DNA from: Paenibacillus pasadenensis
GTDB lineage: Bacteria; Bacillota; Bacilli; Paenibacillales; Paenibacillaceae
Assembly: GCF_023715725.1 (NCBI RefSeq)
Contig: NZ_JAMBOT010000003.1
Location: forward strand, 248,001-312,000
Length of the DNA stretch: 64,000 bases
Reading direction: 5' to 3'
A program made the translations under genes and the position numbers. This document shows, in pieces, positions 28,405-36,421 of the stretch (within the stretch, counting starts at the first letter, position 1; each line of letters begins with the position of its first letter). Under the pieces are notes generated by a model that worked only from the letters and a program-made list of their open reading frames with translations, had not been told where the DNA came from and made no database searches.

Positions 28405-30498
28405 CTAGCAGCTTCGCTCCCAGTGACGGTGAGCGGCAACCGCCTCCGTCAACGCTTTCCCAAAATCATCCCCGCCGCTTATGAGGCCGGGACCTGCCGC
28501 CGGAAGGCCGGCCAGCTGCAGCAGCGGTTCCGCTTCCTCCGGCTTCGAGAAGCCAATCGCCTTGTAATGCTGGAACGCTTCCTGTAAAAAGGCTGCTGCC
28601 CGCTTGTCCTTCGCCAACGTGCCGATGCTAACCGCGCCTCCGGCAACATAGATGGCGTCGAACAGCACGGAGTCGCTCGTCAAGAAGCTGTGCGCCGCCT
28701 CTAGAGGGCTTCCGTCATCGCCGCTTAACGTCCCGAGCTTTAAGCTGACCACTTCCGGCTGTGCTCCGGCTGCCCGCAGCGCATCCATCGTCGCCCGTAC
28801 TTCCGGACCGCAAAAGCCGTCTCCAGCCAGAACGGCGACCTTGCGCGTCCGGGCCGTTTTCACGGAATTCATCATACTGAGTGCTGGAGAAGCTCCGCTC
28901 ATGCCGCCGGGATCCATTTTGCCGCCAGCCGCTTCCGTTCCGTCAGTACCCTTTGCTTCTAAAGGGGGAGTTGCGCCAATTGCATCTGCGATCTCGGCAG
29001 CCAGCCGCCGGCTGACATTTGCAAACATATCCACCGCCCGCTGGCGGATCACCTTGTCCTTCACCTTGCCGAGCTCGAACTGAAAGGCGGACACGATATG
29101 GGCCTTTTCGACCTCGGACATGCTGTTCCAAAACAGCGCCGCCTGGCTGTAATGATCCTTAAAGCTGTCGCTGCGCTCCTGGACGACGCGCCCATCAACC
29201 TTCTCCTGATAATGACGATAGCCGTCCGGCGAAGGAGCCGGAGAATTGCCGGCGATGCTATTTTTGTGATAGGCGGTCGTCCCTCGGTTAATCGTCATGC
29301 GGTGCATGCCGTCTCGCTGATTGTTATGCACCGGGCACATCGGCCGGTTGATCGGAATTTCGTTGAAGTTCGGTCCGCCAAGCCGGGAGAGCTGAGTATC
29401 GGTGTAAGAGAACAAGCGTCCCTGCAGCAGCGGATCGTTCGTAAAGTCGATGCCCTTGACCAGATGTCCCGGGTGAAAGGCAATCTGCTCCGTTTCCGCA
29501 AAAAAGTTGTCGGTATTGCGGTTAAGCGTCATTTTGCCGACGATCTGCACCGGAATAAGCTCCTCCGGCCATAGCTTGGTCGGATCAAGGACGTCGAAGC
29601 CGAATTTGAACTCGTCTTCCTCCTCCAAAAGCTGTACGCCAAGCTCAAACTCCGGGTAATCGCCGTTCTCAATTGCTTCCCACATCGCCCGGCGCTGAAA
29701 ATCCGGGTCCTTGCCGCCCAGCTTCTGCACCTCGTCCCATACCATGGAGTGAACGCCGAGCACAGGCTTCCAGTGGAACTTCACAAACCGGGCTTTGCCC
29801 TGCGAGTTAATGAAGCGGAAGGTATGGACGCCGAAACCTTCCATCATGCTGAAGCTGCGGGGCAGGGCACGGTCGGACATCGCCCACATAACCATATGCG
29901 CCGTCTCCGTATTCATCGTGACAAAATCCCAGAACGTATCGTGGGCCGACGCAGCCTGCGGAATTTCATTATGCGGCTCCGGCTTAACCGCATGGATGAA
30001 GTCCGGAAATTTCATCGCATCCTGAATGAAAAACACCGGTATATTGTTGCCGACCAAATCGTAGTTGCCCTCGTCGGTATAAAACTTGACGGCAAAGCCG
30101 CGAACGTCGCGCACCGTATCCGCCGATCCGCGCGAGCCCGCTACGGTCGAAAAGCGGACAAACACCGGAGTTTCTTTCTCCGGGTTCTGGAGAAAACCTG
30201 CCTCCGTATACTCCGCCATCGACTTGTACACCTGAAAGTAACCGTGCGCGCCAAACCCTCTGGCATGTACAATCCGCTCCGGTATGCGTTCATGGTCGAA
30301 GTGCGTCATTTTCTCACGGAAATGAAAATCCTCCATCAGCGTCGGACCGCGCACGCCCGCTTTCAGTGAATGCTCATCCTCGGCTACGTGCAGGCCTGTG
30401 TTTGTCGTCAGCTTCTTTCCGTCGTTGTCAACGGTGAACGGCTGCAGCTGCTCCTCCTTGGCTGTTCCGATGCGGGAATCGCCCGGCTTTTCGCTCAT
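28405..30498 (-). CDS. katE: Large-subunit catalase with C-terminal DJ-1/flavodoxin-like domain (KatE/HPII type)
   Basis: A 697-residue catalase of the large-subunit clade. Catalytic His is in [13 protein letters not shown], Asn in [11 protein letters not shown] and the haem Tyr in [13 protein letters not shown]. After residue 560 comes the extra domain found only in this clade ([23 protein letters not shown]...[14 protein letters not shown]), which resembles class I glutamine amidotransferases but has no known enzymatic role. The ATG at 30498 is 9 bases after AGGAGG. In other Bacilli this type is often a spore or general-stress catalase, while the window's small catalase has the PerR box. 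The 5' region carries two repeats of a G-tract element. Confidence 0.95.
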   Translation of the reverse strand: MSEKPGDSRIGTAKEEQLQPFTVDNDGKKLTTNTGLHVAEDEHSLKAGVRGPTLMEDFHFREKMTHFDHERIPERIVHARGFGAHGYFQVYKSMAEYTEAGFLQNPEKETPVFVRFSTVAGSRGSADTVRDVRGFAVKFYTDEGNYDLVGNNIPVFFIQDAMKFPDFIHAVKPEPHNEIPQAASAHDTFWDFVTMNTETAHMVMWAMSDRALPRSFSMMEGFGVHTFRFINSQGKARFVKFHWKPVLGVHSMVWDEVQKLGGKDPDFQRRAMWEAIENGDYPEFELGVQLLEEEDEFKFGFDVLDPTKLWPEELIPVQIVGKMTLNRNTDNFFAETEQIAFHPGHLVKGIDFTNDPLLQGRLFSYTDTQLSRLGGPNFNEIPINRPMCPVHNNQRDGMHRMTINRGTTAYHKNSIAGNSPAPSPDGYRHYQEKVDGRVVQERSDSFKDHYSQAALFWNSMSEVEKAHIVSAFQFELGKVKDKVIRQRAVDMFANVSRRLAAEIADAIGATPPLEAKGTDGTEAAGGKMDPGGMSGASPALSMMNSVKTARTRKVAVLAGDGFCGPEVRATMDALRAAGAQPEVVSLKLGTLSGDDGSPLEAAHSFLTSDSVLFDAIYVAGGAVSIGTLAKDKRAAAFLQEAFQHYKAIGFSKPEEAEPLLQLAGLPAAGPGLISGGDDFGKALTEAVAAHRHWERSC

Positions 30499-30593
30499 GG
30501 AATCATTCCTCCTGTTGACGTTGATGGACATACTCTTGTCCTTATTAACCGCAGGAAATCATCGCCAATCAACGAGTCGGGGCGGAGACTAGC

Positions 30594-30663
30594 ATAGTGG
30601 GGAGGGGTATGTTAGAATAGTCCAACGGATGATTCATATAGTGGGGAGGGGTATATTAGAATA
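30594..30663. repeat. Two near-identical 26-bp G-tract repeats in a divergent promoter region
   Basis: ATAGTGGGGAGGGGTATGTT-AGAATA (30594-30619) is repeated with one change at 30638-30663, 44 bases on. Each has the ATA-G-tract-TAT form of CsoR/FrmR-family operators. They lie between the divergent katE and luciferase-like genes, so they probably bind a regulator of one or both. Confidence 0.75.
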
Positions 30664-30759
30664 CCCCCAGCATACGTTCTATGATCCGAATTGAGACATC
30701 AATGAAATTCCCCCGGACTAGACCAGTCCGGTTATTTATAATTTAAGGAGGAAACCTGG

Positions 30760-31779
30760 ATGACAACATCTGACCCATCATCAATTCGCTACTCCATCCT
30801 GGATCTCGCCCCCGTTACAGAGGGCTCGGACGCTTCGGAGTCGTACCGCCGCACGCTGGAGCTCGCCCAATTGGCGGAGGAGCTCGGCTATTACCGCTAC
30901 TGGCTGGCGGAGCATCACAATATGCCCGGCGTATCCAGCTCGGCAACCTCCATCATTATCTCGCATGTTGCAAGCGGAACGAGCCGAATCCGCGTCGGCT
31001 CCGGCGGCATCATGCTGCCCAATCACGCTCCGCTCGCGATTGCCGAGCAGTTCGGCACGCTGGAATCGCTGTATCCGGGCCGGATCGATCTGGGCCTGGG
31101 CCGCGCTCCAGGGTCAGACCAGCCTGCCTCACGCGCTTTGCGCCGCGGCCTGACCGCTGGCGGGCAGGATTTCCCGGAGCTGCTCAGCGAGCTGCGCGGA
31201 TATTTTGATCCTTCGCTTGGCACCGGGGCCCCCGGCGTGCGCGCCGTTCCTGGCGAGGGGCTGGACATTCCGATCTGGCTGCTCGGCTCCAGCGGCTTCA
31301 GCGCCCAATTGGCCGGAGAGCTTGGGCTTCCGTTTGCCTTTGCCAGCCATTTTGCGCCGGATTATCTGCTGCCTGCGCTTACGCTGTACCGCAGCAGCTT
31401 TAAGCCCTCTGCCCATTTGGACAAGCCGCATGCGATGGTCGGCATCAACATCATAGCTGCGGATACGGAAAGTGAAGCAGCATGGCTTGCTACCTCGCAG
31501 CAACAGCAATTTTTAAACATTATCCGCGGACGCACCGGCAAGCTTCAGCCGCCAGTGGACTCCATGGACGGACTGCTGTCGCCGCAGGAGCAAGCCGCGC
31601 TGATGAACACGCTGCGCTATTCCATCGTCGGCACGAAGGACACGATCCGCCAGCGTATGCAGGAAATCCAGCAAGCGACCGGCGCTCAAGAGTTTATTAT
31701 TGCCAGCCAGATTTTTGATCATGAAGCGCGCTTGCAATCCTGCCGTCTGACGGCTGAAGCCTTACAGGAGCTTGCATAA
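30760..31779 (+). CDS. LLM class flavin-dependent oxidoreductase (luciferase-like)
   Basis: A 339-residue TIM-barrel flavin monooxygenase of the bacterial luciferase superfamily. The pattern ([79 protein letters not shown]) is that of the single-component-like YhbW/MsnO8 group. It uses reduced FMN and oxygen on an unknown substrate. A strong AAGGAGG site precedes the ATG. It is divergent from the large catalase with the G-tract repeats in between. Confidence 0.9.
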   Translation: MTTSDPSSIRYSILDLAPVTEGSDASESYRRTLELAQLAEELGYYRYWLAEHHNMPGVSSSATSIIISHVASGTSRIRVGSGGIMLPNHAPLAIAEQFGTLESLYPGRIDLGLGRAPGSDQPASRALRRGLTAGGQDFPELLSELRGYFDPSLGTGAPGVRAVPGEGLDIPIWLLGSSGFSAQLAGELGLPFAFASHFAPDYLLPALTLYRSSFKPSAHLDKPHAMVGINIIAADTESEAAWLATSQQQQFLNIIRGRTGKLQPPVDSMDGLLSPQEQAALMNTLRYSIVGTKDTIRQRMQEIQQATGAQEFIIASQIFDHEARLQSCRLTAEALQELA

Positions 31780-31895
31780 AGATAATCGATAGATGCGGAT
31801 GGAACATCCGGACTGCAGCGGATGATTCAGTCGATTAATCCGGCATTAGCTCGACATTCATTTCGCGACTATCTCTTAAACCGCGCAATCCGGTA

Positions 31896-31924
31896 TTGAA
31901 CTGGCTTTGCGGCAACTGTATAAT
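31896..31924 (+). promoter_or_regulatory. Sigma-A promoter of the NarL-type regulator gene
   Basis: TTGAAC (31896-31901) and a perfect TATAAT (31919-31924) are 17 bases apart, about 68 bases before the start codon. Confidence 0.8.
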
Positions 31925-31992
31925 GTTTACTGCTAATTAAGATCGGATTAAGGGGCAGGCAGGCTTTATACACGGAGAGGGGAAGCAGTCCG

Positions 31993-32619
31993 ATGTCAAT
32001 TTCAATTCTAGTCGTGGACCCCTATCAGCTGGTGCGAAGAGGCATCACATCCATCTTATCCGGTGTCGAGGCCATTCAAGTGGTCGGCGAAGCTTCGGAC
32101 CGCAAAGAGGCTCAAACTTTAATCGGCAGCTTGAAGCCGGATATCTGCATTATGAACAACCGCATTAACCAGCAGAGCGGACTCGACGTCATCGGCAAGC
32201 TCAAGCAGGCCGGAGCCGCCTGCCGGTTCGTCTATCTCACATCGTCCATGCGTCCAGCTGAGCTGAAGCAGGCGCTGGAGCTGCAAGTAGAGGGCCTGGT
32301 GCTGAAAGAAGCGCTGCCCGAGGAGCTCATACACGCTATTCGCATGATCTCCCGCGGACGCAAATATTACGATGTAGAGCTGCTGGAGTCGCGGCTTACG
32401 GATCAGCCGATGGACAAGTCCTCCAACTTGACGCCCAAGGAGCAGGAAGTGCTGCAAATGCTCAGCGAAGGGTTGTCAAACAAGGAGATTGCAGCACGGC
32501 TCGTCGTTACGGAATATACGGTCAAGAAACATGTCAGCCAGGTGCTGTCCAAGCTTGATCTGCCGGACCGCACAAAAGCCGCGCTCTTCTATCATCAGCA
32601 GAGCCGGTTTGGCAGCTAA
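31993..32619 (+). CDS. NarL/LuxR-type response regulator with degenerate receiver domain
   Basis: The 208-residue protein has a receiver-like domain (1-120) and a GerE/LuxR helix-turn-helix (LTPKEQEVLQMLSEGLSNKEIAARLVVTEYTVKKHVSQVLSKL). The phosphoacceptor position is Asn55 in PDICIMNNRI, where active receivers have Asp (as in LMDIRM). The acidic pair is reduced to one Asp (VVDPYQ), while the conserved Lys105 (VLKEA) remains. No histidine kinase is nearby. It is therefore probably a phosphorylation-independent regulator, controlled by amount, partner or ligand. It converges on the signal peptidase operon across a shared terminator. Whether it controls that operon is not shown. Confidence 0.9.
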   Translation: MSISILVVDPYQLVRRGITSILSGVEAIQVVGEASDRKEAQTLIGSLKPDICIMNNRINQQSGLDVIGKLKQAGAACRFVYLTSSMRPAELKQALELQVEGLVLKEALPEELIHAIRMISRGRKYYDVELLESRLTDQPMDKSSNLTPKEQEVLQMLSEGLSNKEIAARLVVTEYTVKKHVSQVLSKLDLPDRTKAALFYHQQSRFGS

Positions 32620-32636
32620 TTTTCAAAAGCAAACCA

Positions 32637-32673
32637 AAATAAGCCGCTGGACAATTGTCCAGCGGCTTATTTG
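32637..32673. terminator. Bidirectional terminator between the NarL-type gene and lepB
   Basis: A perfect palindrome, AAATAAGCCGCTGGACAA and its complement, gives an A-flanked, T-flanked stem that works in both directions. Confidence 0.88.
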
Positions 32674-32682
32674 ATTGCCTGT

Positions 32683-33195
32683 TCAGGAAAGCGGCGATGC
32701 AATAGCGCCCCAGGGCAGGAGCTTTACCAGCGCATAACCGGTAATATGGCTGACGGGAACCTGGCCAAGCTGCGGGCTGCGGCTGTCGAGACTGGCTCCG
32801 GGGTCGCGATTGTCGCCAAGCACGAACACATATCCCGCCGCTACCTGTTGAGGAGCCATGTCGGCGGGTGTGCCGATGGAGTAAAGCTCCGTAAGCGGAT
32901 TGTGGTTCACATAAACAATCCCATCGGAAATAGCGACGGAATCTCCCTCAGCCGCAATGACCCGTTTAACAAGACTATAACCTAAAGACTCGCTGCGAAT
33001 GACTACGACATCGCCATACTTCGGCTTATTGATGTACGTAGACAGCTTGTTGACGAGCAAAATATCGGTATGGTTCAGCGAGGGGAGCATCGATTCGCCC
33101 GAAACACGGCTCAAACCTCCCGCATGAGTGAGAAGGAACAGGGACAGAGCAAGTCCGGCGATATAACGGATCCATCCGAGCAGCCGGCGGTTCAT
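32683..33195 (-). CDS. Type I signal peptidase
   Basis: A small (170-residue) membrane-anchored signal peptidase with one N-terminal membrane segment (about 11-27). The catalytic Ser35 is in SGESMLPSL and the Lys76 general base in SLVKRVIAAEGDSV; the late signature VLGDNRDPGASLDSR is present. The Ser/Lys dyad makes it the bacterial P-type, not the SipW/ER type. Its ATG overlaps the stop of the preceding coiled-coil gene (ATGA). It ends an operon whose three other products all have signal peptides, so I infer it is dedicated to their processing. Confidence 0.93.
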   Translation of the reverse strand: MNRRLLGWIRYIAGLALSLFLLTHAGGLSRVSGESMLPSLNHTDILLVNKLSTYINKPKYGDVVVIRSESLGYSLVKRVIAAEGDSVAISDGIVYVNHNPLTELYSIGTPADMAPQQVAAGYVFVLGDNRDPGASLDSRSPQLGQVPVSHITGYALVKLLPWGAIASPLS

Positions 33196-33695
33196 GGCTG
33201 TCCGCCGTTATATACGTCTCCTGTTACAGTCGGAGCGGCGGCTGGCACATCAAGCCCGTCCATGGCAGAAAGTGCTGAATCCACAATCCCGTTCAAGCGG
33301 GAAGCATACTCCTGCTTCTGTTCCGCGCTGTCGAAGCTGCGTGAACGCAGCAGCTCATCGGCATAGCTTCTAATTTCCTGCAAACGGGCTGTTTTTTCCT
33401 GCTCCGTGAACTGCCGCATGTCCGCAGCTTGCTGGCGCAGGTTTTCCCGAAGCTCCGATTGGATGCGCTGCTTTTGGAGCTCCGTCTCTTCCGCGATTGC
33501 CGTGTCCAGGCTGCTGATGGCGGCATCGGTCTGAATGCCGATCCAAGCCAGAATTTTGCCTTTCAAGCCGGTGTCGGCATAAGCCGCTCCTGTGGTCGCT
33601 GCCGTTGCAATCCCGATTGCGACAGCTCCAACAAGCACCCGCCGCCTCCATACGCTGCGCACGGCCGATCTGCTGCCGCCTCTCTGTTTCCTCAT
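33192..33695 (-). CDS. Exported coiled-coil protein (third of the signal-peptidase operon)
   Basis: Not a recognised family. The 167-residue protein has a basic N-terminus, a hydrophobic core (VLVGAVAIGIATAATTGAAYA) and a likely cleavage after AYA. A short segment DTGLKGKILAWIGIQ with a central Trp follows. Next comes about 90 residues of charged heptads (ETELQKQRIQSELRENLRQQ) predicted to be a long helix, and a Pro/Gly tail. The same layout occurs in the two genes upstream. The ATG at 33695 is chosen because it starts just before the basic stretch; GTG codons at 33698 and 33707 are alternatives. Translation is coupled to the signal peptidase. Confidence 0.75.
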   Translation of the reverse strand: MRKQRGGSRSAVRSVWRRRVLVGAVAIGIATAATTGAAYADTGLKGKILAWIGIQTDAAISSLDTAIAEETELQKQRIQSELRENLRQQAADMRQFTEQEKTARLQEIRSYADELLRSRSFDSAEQKQEYASRLNGIVDSALSAMDGLDVPAAAPTVTGDVYNGGQP

Positions 33696-33820
33696 CACCC
33701 ATATCACTCCCCTCATTATTACATAGAAGGAGGAGCATCGCATAAATTCCAAACTGCTGCCCGGAATTTCCGCTATGCTCCCGCCCTCCTGCCTTAACCG
33801 TTCTACACGCCAAGAGGCAA

Positions 33821-34585
33821 TTACTTAATCGTTGCTGCTGCTTCCAGAGCTTTCAGAGCTGCCGCCGTTTTGGTGTCAGCTTCAGCTTTAACCGCTGCTT
33901 TAGCCAGGTCTGCTTGTTGTTTGGCGTAAGCCGTCAGCTCAGCGCGCAGCTCAGCAATTTTGGCTTCGATGTGTGCACGGATTTCCGAATCGGAAGTTGC
34001 TGCTTTATCTTTAATCAGCTGGTCGAGCTGAGCTTGGCGCTCTTGAATTTTAGCCGTCAGATTGTCGACAGCGGATTTTTGGTAAGCGGCAACGTCTTTA
34101 CCCGTTTGCGTTACGCTTTTTTGCGTTTGGGAATCAACCGATTTTTTCAGGTCGTTTTCGCCGTAAGCTTTAGCTTGGTCCTTCACACCGTTAACAACGC
34201 CGTTCACGTCGTTTACGAACTGCTCGAATTTAGGCGCTGTATTTGCTTGCAGGCCGTCAGCTGCAGCGTTAACTTGGCTGATGTACTCATTTTTTTGCTG
34301 ATTCAGCTTCAGCATGGAGTTTTTGGACTCTTCTTGCTGGGAAACAACAACTTCATTGACGGTGCCGTTTTTCAGCGTGTTGTACTCGTTGTTGTAGCTG
34401 TTCAGCTTGCTGGCATAGTCCTTCGTCGTGTCCGCAACCACTTTACCGGTCGCTTGGTTGAACTTCGCTTGGTACCAGCTGTTGAATTGGCCTGCAATGT
34501 CTACTCCTGCAAAAGCCGTGCCCATGCTTGCTACGATACCCGTTGCCAGTACGCCTACTGCGATTTTCGTTTTCAAAGATTTCAT
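33821..34585 (-). CDS. Exported coiled-coil protein, probably abundant (second of the operon)
   Basis: A 254-residue protein with a signal peptide (LKTKIAVGVLATGIVASMGTAFA, cleavage after AFA) followed by GVDIAGQFNSWYQAKFNQA. The rest is almost all predicted helix rich in Ala, Lys, Gln, Glu and Asn, with no Cys. Codon choice is unlike the neighbours: GCT, AAA, CAA and GAA-type codons dominate and the GC level is visibly lower, as in genes of very highly expressed proteins. A strong AGAGGAGAAATC site precedes the ATG. I infer an abundant secreted structural or matrix protein. It has no family name I can give. Confidence 0.8.
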   Translation of the reverse strand: MKSLKTKIAVGVLATGIVASMGTAFAGVDIAGQFNSWYQAKFNQATGKVVADTTKDYASKLNSYNNEYNTLKNGTVNEVVVSQQEESKNSMLKLNQQKNEYISQVNAAADGLQANTAPKFEQFVNDVNGVVNGVKDQAKAYGENDLKKSVDSQTQKSVTQTGKDVAAYQKSAVDNLTAKIQERQAQLDQLIKDKAATSDSEIRAHIEAKIAELRAELTAYAKQQADLAKAAVKAEADTKTAAALKALEAAATIK

Positions 34586-34664
34586 GATTGATTTCTCCTC
34601 TTCAAATGGGTTTTGGTTGGTTAAAGCTCTGCATTCTACTGCAATATGTAAGCTGCCTTCCCGG

Positions 34665-35141
34665 CTATTCCGCCGGTTCCGGCGGGTTTTCCTGCTGCGT
34701 CAGCTCCGTCAGCAGCTCGTCCAGCACCTGCTCAAGCTCCGCATCAGCCTGCGCTTTTTCGGCATGGACCGCCTCGGAGAATCGGCTTTCGATTGAATCT
34801 GCCGCTTCCGTTCCCGAATCATCCAGTTCCTTAACGTACAGCTCGTATTTTCCTGCGATAGTTTCGAAAGTCCCCTGACGGGCTAGTTGAACGGCCTCGT
34901 CCGCCTGCTCCCCTAAGGTCAGCTGCCAATCCTTGACCAGCAAGTCGGCGGCGGAATGGATTGATTCGCGAGACTCGGCCTCCGCCCCCCCGCGGAGTTC
35001 GTCGGCTTTCTCCCCGAAAGCGTCCAAATACCAGGTGTGCAAGGTTGCCTTTACATTTGCGGCTCCACTGACTGTTCCCGAGCCAACCGCCGCCGCCAGC
35101 AAAAGCGCTGCTGCTCCCGCAGCCAAGCTTGCGCGTTTCAT
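34665..35141 (-). CDS. Exported coiled-coil protein (first of the operon)
   Basis: A 158-residue protein with a signal peptide (RASLAAGAAALLLAAAVGSGTVSGA). It has the same post-cleavage pattern as its neighbours (NVKATLHTWYLDAFGEKADEL) and an acidic helical remainder ending in a Pro/Glu tail. Relative to the 254-residue protein it is far more acidic, so the two could pair by charge. The ATG at 35141 follows GGGGTG. It leads the four-gene unit ending in the signal peptidase. A 12-bp palindrome (GGACTTTCGTCC, 35169-35180) lies directly upstream. Confidence 0.78.
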   Translation of the reverse strand: MKRASLAAGAAALLLAAAVGSGTVSGAANVKATLHTWYLDAFGEKADELRGGAEAESRESIHSAADLLVKDWQLTLGEQADEAVQLARQGTFETIAGKYELYVKELDDSGTEAADSIESRFSEAVHAEKAQADAELEQVLDELLTELTQQENPPEPAE

Positions 35142-35168
35142 TCCGTTTCACCCCCGTCTTTTGTCTAG

Positions 35169-35180
35169 GGACTTTCGTCC
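35169..35180. promoter_or_regulatory. 12-bp palindrome upstream of the coiled-coil operon
   Basis: GGACTTTCGTCC is an imperfect-centre inverted repeat about 30 bases before the operon's first start codon and just downstream of a TATACT-like -10 (35197-35202, minus strand). It resembles the short dyads bound by NarL-family regulators; this is only a resemblance. The rest of 35181-35482 shows no gene. Confidence 0.4.
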
Positions 35181-35482
35181 TGCTGTCTGAGATTAGTATA
35201 GATGGAATAACCCGGTTGACGCTTCATTCGTTAGGATACTTTTCCCTATTCCAGTTAGACCCATTTTTGTTGGCAGACAGGAACGCTCCGGGTTACTCCG
35301 GCGATGAAAATTATCGCTAAACAGGTAGCATTTTTATTAACTCAAGTAGAATATCGGGGTAGCATAAAGTGCCATACGATACCGCACCAAGCCGGGAATA
35401 CAGCCAAAATCGGCGTTTATAGCAGCGAAGACAAGGTTAATAACGTCCACGATATCCTTTAAGCGAAAGGGAGGCTGGAACG

Positions 35483-36292
35483 ATGAGTAAAAAGATTGTT
35501 GGCGTGTACGATACGGAGCAGGCGGCGATTCATGCGATTGAACAGCTGAAGCAGCGGGGAATCGACAACGATGATATTTCCATCCTGGCAAGGGATAAAG
35601 GGGATGTCTCGGCGATTCAGGAGGAAACCGGGACGCGGGCGCCGGAAGGCGCAGCGGCTGGAGCCGCTGGAGGCGGCGTGCTTGGAGGGCTGACCGGCTT
35701 GCTCGTTGGCGTCGGAGCGCTTGCCATTCCAGGCATCGGGCCGCTCGTGGCGGCGGGACCGATTGCGGCGGCGCTTACCGGAGCGGCCGTAGGAGCAGGA
35801 GCAGGCGGACTGGTCGGCGGGCTGATCGGCCTGGGCATCCCGGAAAACGAGGCTTCTCTCTACAATGAATATGTGCAGGACGGTAACATCCTCGTGCTTG
35901 TAGAGTCGAGGGTGGAACGGGACCATAAGGTGTATGACGCCTTCCGCAAAACGGGCTCCATCAACTCCCCGTCTTATGAGCGGGATGTGCAGCCGTACAA
36001 CCAGACTCCGGCAAGCGATTTGCCGGTAGACGCGGGCGCTGTTCCGGTCCGGGATGTTTTATCCGGCACGGACCGCACGTTGGAGCGCGACAGGGACGGG
36101 CGCGTTATGGGCAGCGACCGCGATCCAGTGGACGGAAGTTATCGGGCCGCCGACGGCTTCGCCGAGCCGGAGCGCACAAGGGACAGCCGTTATTACGATA
36201 ACGACGATTCCAGCTTGAACCATCCGGCTGGACCGCAGTTTGAGCGGAGCGGCGGCGACGGCGATATGAGACCTGGGGACCGTTCGCGATAA
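35483..36292 (+). CDS. YflT-domain general stress protein with glycine-zipper core
   Basis: The N-terminal 60 residues match the YflT/GSP17M domain (KKIVGVYDTEQAAIHAIEQLKQRGIDNDDISILARD). It is followed by a hydrophobic Gly/Ala-rich zipper (about 60-115), a segment VQDGNILVLVESRVERDHKVYDAFRKTG and a 100-residue charged, disordered tail rich in Asp and Arg. Members are general stress proteins of unknown molecular role. A GTTTAT...GGTTAA pair at 35415-35440 with 14-base spacing is a weak sigma-B-like candidate promoter. A hairpin closes the gene. Confidence 0.8.
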   Translation: MSKKIVGVYDTEQAAIHAIEQLKQRGIDNDDISILARDKGDVSAIQEETGTRAPEGAAAGAAGGGVLGGLTGLLVGVGALAIPGIGPLVAAGPIAAALTGAAVGAGAGGLVGGLIGLGIPENEASLYNEYVQDGNILVLVESRVERDHKVYDAFRKTGSINSPSYERDVQPYNQTPASDLPVDAGAVPVRDVLSGTDRTLERDRDGRVMGSDRDPVDGSYRAADGFAEPERTRDSRYYDNDDSSLNHPAGPQFERSGGDGDMRPGDRSR

Positions 36293-36305
36293 CCATTAGA
36301 AGATG

Positions 36306-36356
36306 AAAAGAGCCACTCCGGCGTCCTGGTTTCAGGAATGTCCGGAGTGGCTCTTC
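36306..36356. terminator. Terminator hairpin between the YflT gene and pbuX
   Basis: AAGAGCCACTCCGG pairs with CCGGAGTGGCTCTT; the flanking A and T bases are modest. It serves the two converging genes. Confidence 0.7.
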
Positions 36357-36421
36357 ATAGTATTAGGCTGCTTTTGCTGCGGCGCACTGCCTGTCCATCA
36401 GGCCGGGCGCCGCCTTTTCTA

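Noticed and set aside
35415..35440. GTTTAT-N14-GGTTAA as a sigma-B promoter of the YflT gene
   Set aside because: The -10 matches GGGTAT/GGGAAA poorly; kept only as a weak remark in the gene entry.
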